A stretch of 7,433 nucleotides of DNA from Nitriliruptoraceae bacterium. Lineage in GTDB: Bacteria > Actinomycetota > Nitriliruptoria > Nitriliruptorales > Nitriliruptoraceae. Shown in pieces: positions 1 to 6,178 of this stretch (the first letter of the stretch is position 1; every line of letters starts with the position of its first letter). The position numbers were made by a program, and so were the translations under genes. The notes under the pieces are model-generated. The model was not told where the DNA came from. It ran no database searches and worked only from the letters and a program-made list of their open reading frames with translations. The stretch is from positions 1 through 7,433 of the forward strand of contig SKTG01000415.1 of NCBI GenBank assembly GCA_007118045.1. The letters run 5' to 3'.

Positions 1-852
1 AACGCGACGGTTCACGCCGTGACCGCCGCGTACCCGCAGGTGCTCGCGCGGGAGATCGCTCGCGGCCAGGCCTTCACCGAGTCGGACGTGGTGACCTCCC
101 GGCGCGTCGCCGTCCTCGGGGCCACGACCGCGGAGGAGCTGTTCCCGGGGCAGGACCCGATCGGTCGGCAGCTCGGCATCGGCGGGATCCAGTTCCGGAT
201 CACCGGCGTCCTCGCCCGGGTCGGCGGCGACGGCAGCCCGTTCGGGCCCGATCAGGACGCGACCGTCTGGATCCCGGTCAGCACCGGCCAGCGCCTGTTC
301 GCGACCGAGCGCCTCGACTCCATCTTCGTGCGGGCCGGATCGACCGACACGATCGAGCAGGACCGCGCCGTCGTCGAGCGCGTACTCGGGGAGCGGCTGT
401 CGGAGGACGAGTTCAGCGTGGTCAGCCAGGACGAGATCATCGGCGTCGTGGGTGACGTGCTGCAGATCCTCACGGTCGTGCTCGGCGCCATCGCCGGCAT
501 CTCGCTGCTGGTGGGCGGGGTCGGCGTCTCCAACATCATGCTGGTGTCGGTGAGCGAGCGCACCCGCGAGATCGGCCTCCGCAAGGCCCTCGGTGCACGC
601 ACCCGCGACATCACGGTCCAGTTCCTGCTGGAGGCGGTCGTGCTCACCGTGCTCGGTGGGACGATCGGCCTGGCTCTCGGCGTGGGCGGCGCCAGCCTGG
701 TCGCCACCTTCGCGCCGGTCCCAGCCGAGGTGACCTGGTGGTCGATCGCCTTGGCTCTGGGGGTCTCGGTCGGGGTCGGCCTGGTGTTCGGCGTGCTGCC
801 GGCGCGCCGTGCCGGCCGGCTCGACCCCGTGGAGGCCCTCCGTCGCGACTGA
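1..852 (+). CDS. ABC transporter permease, MacB/FtsX type (5' partial)
   Basis: This is the C-terminal 283 residues of a membrane permease; the frame is open from base 1, so the true start lies upstream of the window. The first ~140 residues look like the end of a MacB-type periplasmic core domain (LFPGQDPIGRQL, then FRITGVL). A C-terminal FtsX-like domain follows, with three hydrophobic segments at about residues 156-184, 205-234 and 240-262. Between the first two is the family hallmark RTREIGLRKALGAR (from about residue 187), the cytoplasmic loop that contacts the ATPase. The ending PARRAGRLDPVEALRRD is typical of these permeases. Family members use ATP hydrolysis by a partner MacB/LolD-like ATPase for export or mechanotransmission; neither partner nor substrate is visible here. 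The stop at 850-852 is followed by an 83-base gap, so it probably ends its own operon. Family assignment is firm, substrate unknown. Confidence 0.93.
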   Translation, partial: NATVHAVTAAYPQVLAREIARGQAFTESDVVTSRRVAVLGATTAEELFPGQDPIGRQLGIGGIQFRITGVLARVGGDGSPFGPDQDATVWIPVSTGQRLFATERLDSIFVRAGSTDTIEQDRAVVERVLGERLSEDEFSVVSQDEIIGVVGDVLQILTVVLGAIAGISLLVGGVGVSNIMLVSVSERTREIGLRKALGARTRDITVQFLLEAVVLTVLGGTIGLALGVGGASLVATFAPVPAEVTWWSIALALGVSVGVGLVFGVLPARRAGRLDPVEALRRD

Positions 853-863
853 CGCGCTCGATG

Positions 864-873
864 GGTCGCGACC
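864..873. repeat. 10-bp perfect palindrome
   Basis: GGTCGCGACC is its own reverse complement and lies 11 bases after the permease stop, in the gap before the deacetylase gene. It could be an operator half of a dimeric regulator or chance in GC-rich DNA. No function can be assigned. Confidence 0.3.
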
Positions 874-904
874 GTCGGTGGAGCCCGGGGTTGCGGACCC
901 ATTA

Positions 905-922
905 GGCTCCACGGCGGGAGCC
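905..922 (+). promoter_or_regulatory. small hairpin just before the acuC-like ribosome binding site
   Basis: GGCTCC at 905-910 and GGAGCC at 917-922 are perfect 6-bp inverted arms around a 6-base loop. The hairpin ends two bases before the Shine-Dalgarno GAGGAG (925-930). A weak -10-like TAGGCT (903-908) overlaps the left arm, with no convincing -35. It could be a terminator of the permease unit, a leader hairpin affecting translation of the next gene, or chance. There is no T-tract. Confidence 0.3.
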
Positions 923-935
923 GTGAGGAGAGCGT

Positions 936-2117
936 GTGGCAGGTGAGGGTCCGTCCGCGATCGGTCGGGTCGCCCTGGTGTGGGACGACCGCGTCGCCGG
1001 GTACGACCTCGGTCAGGGACACCCCTTGGCGCCCGTCCGCGTGGAGCTGACGGTGGATCTGATCCGCCGTTCCGGGCTGCTCGGTCTCGGGGTCGACGAG
1101 GTGCTCCCGGCCCGGCTCGACGAGGCCGCGGTGCTGCGGCTGCACCGCCCCGACTTCGTGGACACCGTCAAGCGGCTCTCCGCCGACCCCACGGCCCGCG
1201 CCGATCCGGCGTTCGGGCTCGGGCCGGGGGACACGCCCGCCTTCCCCGGGATGCACGGCGCCTCCGTGCTCGTCTGCTCGGCGACGGTCGAGGCCGCCCG
1301 CCAGGTCTGGGAGGGCAAGGCCGACCACGCCTTCAACCCGGCTGGTGGGTTGCACCACGCCATGCCGGAGCGGGCCGCCGGCTTCTGCGTCTACAACGAC
1401 CCCGCGGTCGCGATCGACTGGCTGCTCGAGCACGGCGCGGAGCGGGTCTGCTACGTCGACGTGGACGTCCACCACGGCGACGGCGTCGAGGTGATGTTCG
1501 CCGACGATCCGCGGGTGCTCACGATCTCGTTGCACGAGTCGGGGCAGTACCTGTTCCCCGGCACCGGTCACGTCGAGGACATCGGTGGCGAGGGTGCCGA
1601 GGGCAGCGCAGCCAACCTGCCCCTCGCGCCGGGCACCACCGGGACGGTCTGGCGCGAAGCCTTCGACGCGGTCGTGGAGCCGCTCGTCCGGGCGTTCGCG
1701 CCGGACGTGCTCGTCACCCAGCTCGGTTGCGACGCCCATGCCACCGATCCGCTCGCCCACCTGGCGCTGACGGTGGACGACATGGCCGACATCTACGCCC
1801 GGTTGCACCGGCTCGCCCACGAGACCGCACAGGGACGTTGGGTGGCGACGGGCGGCGGGGGCTACCAGCTCGTCCAGGTCGTCCCCGTGGCGTGGACGCT
1901 GGCGTTCGCGGAGATGACGGGTCGGCGACTGCCGTTCGAGATCCCGATGGAGTGGCGGGAGGTGGCCGTGGAACGCACGGGGGTGACGCCACCCACGGGC
2001 TTCACCGAGGACCCCGTTCGGGTCTCGGAGGCCATGCACGAGCAGGCGGTGACGGCGGCCCGCGGCTCGATCGAGGCGCTGCGGCGACTGGTGCTGCCCC
2101 GGCACGGGGTGCGGTGA
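936..2117 (+). CDS. acuC: AcuC-type histone deacetylase family protein
   Basis: The 393-residue protein has the arginase/deacetylase fold of class I HDAC-like enzymes, which remove acetyl groups from lysines in a zinc-dependent reaction. In bacteria, AcuC is best known for deacetylating acetyl-CoA synthetase and so reactivating acetate use. All catalytic landmarks are visible: the His-His dyad in GGLHHA (H140, H141), zinc ligands D177 and H179 in DVDVHHGDG, the third ligand D266 in QLGCDAH, and the transition-state tyrosine Y310 in GGGGY. Length matches AcuC proteins (about 390). The start is GTG at 936, chosen because GAGGAG at 925-930 lies 5 bases upstream and the N-terminus runs directly into the domain (ALVWDD). 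No acsA, acuA or acuB is in the window, so the substrate is inferred from family. A hairpin follows 28 bases after the stop, suggesting a monocistronic unit. Confidence 0.93.
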   Translation: MAGEGPSAIGRVALVWDDRVAGYDLGQGHPLAPVRVELTVDLIRRSGLLGLGVDEVLPARLDEAAVLRLHRPDFVDTVKRLSADPTARADPAFGLGPGDTPAFPGMHGASVLVCSATVEAARQVWEGKADHAFNPAGGLHHAMPERAAGFCVYNDPAVAIDWLLEHGAERVCYVDVDVHHGDGVEVMFADDPRVLTISLHESGQYLFPGTGHVEDIGGEGAEGSAANLPLAPGTTGTVWREAFDAVVEPLVRAFAPDVLVTQLGCDAHATDPLAHLALTVDDMADIYARLHRLAHETAQGRWVATGGGGYQLVQVVPVAWTLAFAEMTGRRLPFEIPMEWREVAVERTGVTPPTGFTEDPVRVSEAMHEQAVTAARGSIEALRRLVLPRHGVR

Positions 2118-2145
2118 TCGCAGGCTCGCTCCCGGGATCGAGACA

Positions 2146-2164
2146 CCGCGCGGCATCCGCGCGG
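2146..2164 (+). terminator. GC-rich hairpin after the acuC-like gene
   Basis: CCGCGCGG at 2146-2153 is repeated at 2157-2164 after a 3-base spacer. Because the octamer is self-complementary, the two copies can pair as an 8-bp stem with a CAT loop. It begins 28 bases after the stop. It lacks a T-tract, as is common for candidate terminators in GC-rich actinobacteria. The rest of the 2118-2340 gap shows only a weak promoter candidate. Confidence 0.4.
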
Positions 2165-2252
2165 CGTGGTGCCTTCCGGCGGAGGGACCTGGCCCGGATG
2201 TGACGCAGGCGGGTCCGTGACGACGGTTCGCTCGCCCTGGCCGAGGTGGCCG

Positions 2253-2281
2253 GTGTCGCTGTCGCTACCGCCGGCTACGGT
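2253..2281 (+). promoter_or_regulatory. weak promoter candidate for the HTH gene
   Basis: TACGGT at 2276-2281 fits the TANNNT -10 pattern. GTGTCG at 2253-2258, 17 bases upstream, is a poor -35 (three of six consensus positions). It would give a leader of about 50 bases before the HTH gene at 2341. This is only a pattern match. Confidence 0.2.
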
Positions 2282-2340
2282 GCCCGGCAACACGGCGACC
2301 ATGGCGACACGTGGCGCCGGCCACGACGATCGGGTGACCC

Positions 2341-2559
2341 ATGAGCGACCGGCTCCTCACGGCTGCCGAGGTCGCCGGGCAGTTGCGCGTCTCCACGATG
2401 ACGATCTACCGGCTGATCCGGCGTGGGGAGCTGCCGGCGGTGCGGGTCGGGCGCAACTACCGGGTTCGGGCCGCCGACCTCGACAGCTACCTCGAGCAGC
2501 AGGTCGTGGATCCGGCCTCCGTGGACCTCGAGGACGTCCCGGATCTACGCTCCCCCTAG
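2341..2559 (+). CDS. excisionase-like/MerR-type HTH regulator (Rv0500A-like)
   Basis: This 72-residue protein is almost entirely one winged HTH of the HTH_17 'excisionase family' type. LLTAAEVAGQLRVS (residues 5-18) gives the first helix and turn, MTIYRLIRRGELPAVRVG (20-37) the recognition helix and wing, and RNYRVRAADLDSYL (38-51) the last helix. The tail is acidic and probably disordered. Despite the family label there is no phage or integrase nearby; this subfamily is chromosomal in actinobacteria. From memory it closely resembles M. tuberculosis Rv0500A (shared MTVYRL...GELPAVRVGR pattern), which also sits just upstream of the epimerase and acyltransferase genes. ATG at 2341 is the only plausible start; the preceding GGGTGA is a weak ribosome binding site. 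Its targets are unknown; control of the downstream genes or of itself is inference. Confidence 0.88.
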   Translation: MSDRLLTAAEVAGQLRVSTMTIYRLIRRGELPAVRVGRNYRVRAADLDSYLEQQVVDPASVDLEDVPDLRSP

Positions 2560-2623
2560 CTCGGGGCGCCGGCCGTTCTGCGGTGCCGCCGGATCGTCGC
2601 GAGACCGGCCGCGGACCCTGGGC

Positions 2624-2649
2624 GCGCGACCGGGGGCACGGGGTCGCGC
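2624..2649 (+). terminator. hairpin between HTH gene and epimerase gene
   Basis: GCGCGACC at 2624-2631 and GGTCGCGC at 2642-2649 are perfect 8-bp inverted arms around a G-rich 10-base loop. It lies 64 bases after the HTH stop and 79 bases before the epimerase start. It could be a terminator, an attenuator, or the leader structure of the downstream transcript. No T-tract is present. Confidence 0.35.
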
Positions 2650-2677
2650 TCATCCGGTCGGAGCGCTTCACTGCGGG

Positions 2678-2702
2678 CGGACCGCGCGGACCGCGCGGAC
2701 CG
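2678..2702 (+). repeat. 9-bp tandem repeat, 2.8 copies, upstream of epimerase start
   Basis: CGGACCGCG occurs at 2678-2686 and 2687-2695, and a third copy is truncated to CGGACCG at 2696-2702. Each junction also forms the inverted repeat CGCGG-A-CCGCG. The array sits 12 bases before the ribosome binding site of the epimerase-like gene. It may be a binding site for a protein, a leader hairpin, or a slippage-prone simple repeat. Confidence 0.55.
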
Positions 2703-2728
2703 TCGATCCAGCAGCGAGGGGGCAGCCC

Positions 2729-3796
2729 GTGGCAGCAGGGCGCCGCGTCCTGATCACCGGCATCGCCGGTCAGCTGCAGGGGCTGGTGGCCCAGGCCCTC
2801 GAGCAGCGTGACGACGTCGCGGCGATCGTCGGGGTCGACGTGCGCGAACCGCAGCACGAGCTCGCGCGAACGGAGTTCGTGCGGGCCGATCTGCGCAACC
2901 CCGTGGTCGGTCGCACGCTGGACACCGCGGACATCGACACGGTCCTGCACCTGTCGTTGGCCACGAGCTCGCCGGACGGGCGGAGCCGGGCGCAGGTGAA
3001 GGAACGCAACGTCATCGGGGCGATGCAGCTGTTCGCGGCCTGCCAGAAGGCGCCGCAGGTCCAGCGCGTGGTCCTCAAGTCGACCACGGCCGTCTACGGC
3101 TCCGACTACGCCGACCCGGCCCGCTTCGGGGAGGAGGGTGGGCCACGGTCGCCGACACGCACCGGGGTCGGCAAGGACGCGGTGGAGGTGGAGGGCTACC
3201 TGCGCACCCTCGGCCGTCAGCGCAAGGACGTGGACGTCACCATCCTGCGGTTCGCGAACCTGCTGGGTCCCCGGGTCGACAGCTCCTTCCACTCGCTGTT
3301 CACGTTGCCCGTCGTCCCGACCGTGCTCGGTTTCGACCCGAGGTTGCAGTTCTGCCACGAGGACGACGCCGTCGGCGTGCTCGAACACGTCGCGACCGAC
3401 GAGACCCCGGGGCTGTACAACGTCGCCGGGGAGGGCGTGCTCTACCTGTCACAGTGCGTCCGGCTCGCCGGCCGGGTGGCCGCCCCGGTGCCGCTGCCGC
3501 TCGTGTCCGCCGTCGCCGGCCTGATCCGGCGGAGCGGCCGGGCCGACCTGCCCCCGGATCAGCTGCGGTTCCTGCAGTACGGTCGCGTGGTGGACACGAC
3601 CCGTCTCCGGGAACGTCTGGGCTACGTACCCCGTTACACCTCGCGCCAGGCCTTCGAGGACTTCGTCGAGCAGCGGCAGATCCACGGGCTGATCGACCGC
3701 GAGGACGTGGCCCGCTGGGAGCGCGAGCTCGGCGCGTTCCTGCGCGCGTCGCCGCAGTGGCCGACCGCCACCCGACGAGAGCAGGTGCGACCGTGA
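2729..3796 (+). CDS. atypical NAD-dependent epimerase/dehydratase family SDR (Rv0501-like)
   Basis: This 355-residue protein has an extended-SDR Rossmann fold. The nucleotide-binding region is RVLITGIAGQLQG (residues 6-18), where the usual third glycine position is displaced. D37 ends the second strand (VGVDV), and ADLRNP (53-58) and LHLSLA (73-78) follow. ERNVIGAMQLFAACQ (92-106) and VVLKSTTAVYGS (114-125) are highly typical of the actinobacterial Rv0501 ('GalE2') group as I remember it. The catalytic YxxxK of true epimerases is not intact: the aligned segment is TGVGK (145-149), with Lys present and Tyr absent, so sugar epimerisation is doubtful. GTG at 2729 was chosen because GAGGGGG (2715-2721) lies 7 bases upstream and the Rossmann strand starts within five residues; the frame is open further upstream but without domain content. 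It overlaps the acyltransferase gene by 4 bases. Substrate unknown. Confidence 0.9.
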   Translation: MAAGRRVLITGIAGQLQGLVAQALEQRDDVAAIVGVDVREPQHELARTEFVRADLRNPVVGRTLDTADIDTVLHLSLATSSPDGRSRAQVKERNVIGAMQLFAACQKAPQVQRVVLKSTTAVYGSDYADPARFGEEGGPRSPTRTGVGKDAVEVEGYLRTLGRQRKDVDVTILRFANLLGPRVDSSFHSLFTLPVVPTVLGFDPRLQFCHEDDAVGVLEHVATDETPGLYNVAGEGVLYLSQCVRLAGRVAAPVPLPLVSAVAGLIRRSGRADLPPDQLRFLQYGRVVDTTRLRERLGYVPRYTSRQAFEDFVEQRQIHGLIDREDVARWERELGAFLRASPQWPTATRREQVRP

Positions 3797-5100
3797 GTGG
3801 TACGGCGGAGCAGCACGCGGAGGTCATCTCGATCGCCGAGCAACGCGCGGCCCGCGACGCGCGCGTCGCGGCGTCGCGGGTCGGTGCCTCCGATCGACCG
3901 CGCTGCGAAGCGCTCACCGTGGCCGGTCGTCCCTGTCGCAACTACGCCGTGTCCGACGGGCGTTGCCGGGTCCACGCCGAACGTGAGACCGCGCCGCGAG
4001 CCGACACCGTCACGGCCCCCGAGCGGCCCGCGGCGGACCGCCCCACCAGCATCGGAGCTCGCAGCGGTGGTCCGGCCCGGGACGCGGCGCGCAAGGCTGC
4101 CGTGGAGCGCCTCGCACCCGAACGACGAGGGGTCCCGGGGGGACGGCCGGAGAGCGACCGTGCCGACGCCGCGTTCGCACGGGCCGAACGCGAACTGACC
4201 CGCCGGGGCTTCGGCGCGGCGATCGACGGTGTCGAGCTGCTGCGCGATGCCGCGGACGAGCGCTGGCTGGAGGCGCTACGCGGGATGGCCTCGGTGGTCC
4301 GCCGGCGCATCACGGGGGACTACGACGTCGACGAGTACGGCTTCGACGAGGACCTGACCACCAACCTGATGATGCCGCTGCTACGGCCGCTGCACCGCCA
4401 TTACTGGCGCGTCACCTCCCACGGGGTCCACAACATCCCCGCCACGGGCGGGGCGCTGCTGGTGGCCAACCACGCGGGGACCCTGCCGGCCGACGCCCTG
4501 ATCACCCGCCTGGACGTGTTCGACCGCACGGGCCGGCATGCTCGCGAGCTGGGGGCGGACCTGGTGTTCCGCACGCCGTTCATCGGCGAGTGGGCGCGCA
4601 AGACCGGAGCCACGCTGGCCTCGGGCGACGACGCCGACCGGTTGCTGGAGGCCGGTGAGCTCGTCGCGGTCTGGCCGGAGGGCTACAAGGGCCTCGGCAA
4701 GCCGTGGCGGGACCGCTACAAGCTCCAACGGTTCGGCCGTGGCGGGTTCGTCGCCACGGCGCTGCGCGCCGAGGCCCCGATCGTCCCGACGGCGATCGTG
4801 GGCAGCGAGGAGATCTACCCGCTGTTGTTCGACCTGCGGCTGCTCGCCCGGCTGCTCGACCTGCCGTACGCCCCGGTCGTGGCGCAGCTGTTCACTCTGC
4901 CGCTGCTGGGACCGTTCGCGCTGCTGCCGTTGCCCTCCAAGTGGGTCATCGAGTACGGGGAACCGATGGAGAGCATGGAGGACGCGCAGGAGATCGCCGA
5001 CGACCCGATGGCCGTGTTCGACCTCACGGACCAGGTCCGGGCGACCATCCAGGGGATGCTGCACCGCAACCTGATGGGACGGCGTTCGGTCTTCCTGTAG
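3793..5100 (+). CDS. PlsC-like acyltransferase with N-terminal Cys3His putative zinc finger (Rv0502-like)
   Basis: This 435-residue protein transfers acyl groups, judging by its lysophospholipid-acyltransferase core (about 175-435). GDYDVDEYGFD (175-185) precedes the core. NHAGTLPAD (226-234) is motif I, spaced HX6D rather than the classical HX4D. WPEGYKGLGK (294-303) is the FPEG-like motif III, and PIVPTAIVGSEE (329-340) is motif IV. The core matches M. tuberculosis Rv0502 as I remember it. The first ~165 residues are extra: RCEALTVAGRPC...CRVH gives C38, C48, C58 and H61, a CX9CX9CX2H putative zinc-binding module, then an Arg/Ala/Pro-rich linker. No signal peptide is seen; hydrophobic stretches near 364-380 could aid membrane association. 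The GTG start at 3793 overlaps the epimerase stop (GTGA), implying translational coupling; this start retains the zinc module. Acyl donor and acceptor are unknown. Confidence 0.9.
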   Translation: MSGTAEQHAEVISIAEQRAARDARVAASRVGASDRPRCEALTVAGRPCRNYAVSDGRCRVHAERETAPRADTVTAPERPAADRPTSIGARSGGPARDAARKAAVERLAPERRGVPGGRPESDRADAAFARAERELTRRGFGAAIDGVELLRDAADERWLEALRGMASVVRRRITGDYDVDEYGFDEDLTTNLMMPLLRPLHRHYWRVTSHGVHNIPATGGALLVANHAGTLPADALITRLDVFDRTGRHARELGADLVFRTPFIGEWARKTGATLASGDDADRLLEAGELVAVWPEGYKGLGKPWRDRYKLQRFGRGGFVATALRAEAPIVPTAIVGSEEIYPLLFDLRLLARLLDLPYAPVVAQLFTLPLLGPFALLPLPSKWVIEYGEPMESMEDAQEIADDPMAVFDLTDQVRATIQGMLHRNLMGRRSVFL

Positions 5101-5105
5101 GCGGT

Positions 5106-5198
5106 TCACAGGCTGGCGGCCTGGGTGAGTTGAACGGCCGCGGCCACGACGATCGCCAGCAGGAGCAGGACCAGCACGAGGGTGGTGCCGTTGCGCAT
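5106..5198 (-). CDS. 30-residue single-pass membrane protein
   Basis: A very short reading frame encodes a protein starting MRNGTT, then a hydrophobic run LVLVLLLLAIVVAAAV (residues 7-22), ending QLTQAASL. This is a textbook single transmembrane helix with a positive residue on the N-terminal side. GAGG on the minus strand lies 5 bases upstream of the ATG, a reasonable ribosome binding site. It starts 49 bases after the isomerase stop in the same direction, so it is probably the second gene of that operon. Its stop is 5 bases from the stop of the convergent acyltransferase gene. I do not recognise a family; a regulatory or scaffold micropeptide is possible. The hydrophobic pattern and ribosome binding site support it, but it could be spurious. 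Confidence 0.5.
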   Translation of the reverse strand: MRNGTTLVLVLLLLAIVVAAAVQLTQAASL

Positions 5199-5247
5199 GT
5201 CAGCCTCGTCTGCTCGGCGCACGTCTCGTTCGGCACCGGGCCTCGGG

Positions 5248-6171
5248 TCAGGCGCCCCCGTCGGGCGCCACGGTCGGTTGGTCCGCGTCGTCCTCGTGCA
5301 CGCCCGGAGCCACCTCGACCAGGTCCGGGCGTCCCAGGACGTCCTCTGCGTCGGCTCCCGCCAGCAGCGCGAGACACTTCTCCCGCTCCTGACGCAGGTA
5401 GCCGACCAGCGCCGCACGCTCGTCGAGGTAGCGGCGGCAGTCGAGCTCCAGCGTGATCGAGGCGGCACCCGTGGCCATCGGGCCGGGCCGGCCCGGGGTC
5501 CTGCCCGCCCGCTCCTCGCGTCCGACGGTGTGCAGGAAGCTCGCCAGGGGGAGCAGGCCGTGACCGAGCGGGGCGTGGCTGTCGCGGCCGCCACCGCGGT
5601 AGTCGGAGACGTGCAGGTGGACGGCCTGGTCGCGCAACGACTCGTAGGCCTCGTTGATGTTGACCTCGGCCACCCCGAAGTGGCTGGTGTCGAGCACGAC
5701 GTGGGAGAACGGAGCCAGGTGTGACGGCTGCGTGTAGCGGTGGAAGCGGATCGGCCGGCCGGCGACGGTGACGGGATAGAGGTTCTCCACGCCCACGCGC
5801 GTGTGCAGCGCAGCCGCCTCGTCGTCGGCTTCGTCGCACAGCCACTGGTGGAAGGCGCGCTGCCAGCGGAACGGCGGGTGGACGATCATCACGTCGGCGC
5901 CGACCGCGCCGGCGAGCTCGAGCGAGCGACGGGCCTTGGTGACCAGGTCGGTGCCGAACACCCGCCGGGTCAGCAGCAGGAAGGGGCCGTGGACCACGGG
6001 GACGCCGATCCCCTCCCGTTCGGCGACGTCCCGGACGCGATCGGGGTCCTGCGTGGCCGGATCCTGGGTCACCATCAGCTCGACCCCGTCGTACCCGGCC
6101 TCCTTCAGCACGCCGAACGCCCAGTCCAGGGGACGGGCGAACAGCGGACCGGACGAGGCGAGCAGGCGCAT
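5248..6171 (-). CDS. sugar phosphate isomerase/epimerase family TIM-barrel protein (Rv0498-like)
   Basis: This 307-residue protein belongs to the xylose-isomerase-like TIM barrel (AP endonuclease 2) superfamily. GYDGVELMV (27-34) is the first strand and loop; HGPFLLL (61-67) and MIVHPPFRWQR (95-105) follow. Likely metal ligands, by comparison with tagatose-type epimerases, are E129 (GVENLYP), D161 (LDTSHF), H187 (VHLHVSD) and E242 (TLELD). VHPPFRWQR strongly recalls M. tuberculosis Rv0498, also located near the HTH/epimerase/acyltransferase genes. The last ~30 residues (RPDLVEVAPG onward) form an acidic tail beyond the barrel. ATG at 6171 was chosen because it starts just before the first strand. 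There is no Shine-Dalgarno, but a TAGTTT -10 element sits where it would give a leaderless transcript. The true reaction is unknown; an isomerase or epimerase role is a family inference, and an endonuclease role is unlikely because several Nfo ligands are not evident. Confidence 0.9.
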   Translation of the reverse strand: MRLLASSGPLFARPLDWAFGVLKEAGYDGVELMVTQDPATQDPDRVRDVAEREGIGVPVVHGPFLLLTRRVFGTDLVTKARRSLELAGAVGADVMIVHPPFRWQRAFHQWLCDEADDEAAALHTRVGVENLYPVTVAGRPIRFHRYTQPSHLAPFSHVVLDTSHFGVAEVNINEAYESLRDQAVHLHVSDYRGGGRDSHAPLGHGLLPLASFLHTVGREERAGRTPGRPGPMATGAASITLELDCRRYLDERAALVGYLRQEREKCLALLAGADAEDVLGRPDLVEVAPGVHEDDADQPTVAPDGGA

Positions 6172-6178
6172 GGACGGC

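Noticed and set aside
252..2156. A 634-codon open frame on the minus strand opposite the permease and deacetylase genes
   Set aside because: Its translation is a low-complexity Arg/Pro/His/Gly-rich string with no domain. It mirrors the third-position GC bias of two well-recognised plus-strand genes and crosses their intergenic gap.
980..2203. A 407-codon open frame on the plus strand inside the deacetylase gene
   Set aside because: Arg/Gly/Ala-rich shadow in another frame; the 936-2117 frame has all catalytic HDAC motifs.
2341..2559. Phage excisionase and an integrated element at the HTH gene
   Set aside because: The 'excisionase family' name is a domain label; there is no integrase, attachment site or phage gene, and the neighbourhood matches a conserved chromosomal locus.
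2423..2728. N-terminal extension of the epimerase-like gene to an upstream start
   Set aside because: The extension would overlap the HTH gene and encode low-complexity sequence; GTG at 2729 has a good ribosome binding site and lies just before the Rossmann fold.
2166..2753. A 195-codon plus-strand open frame covering the HTH gene
   Set aside because: No recognisable domain, Arg/Gly/Pro-rich, and overlaps the clear HTH protein in a different frame.
3454..3792. N-terminal extension of the acyltransferase into the epimerase gene
   Set aside because: The extension is Arg/Pro-rich frame shadow; the GTGA overlap at 3793-3796 is a standard coupled start.
4381..5109. A 242-codon minus-strand open frame opposite the acyltransferase
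   Set aside because: Composition (many Arg, Gln, Val, Asp with no domain) is typical of antisense of a GC-rich gene; no ribosome binding site or family similarity.
5248..6171. Endonuclease IV (nfo)
   Set aside because: Same fold superfamily, but the full set of Nfo zinc ligands is not evident, while the Glu/Asp/His/Glu pattern and VHPPFRWQR fit the Rv0498-like isomerase family.
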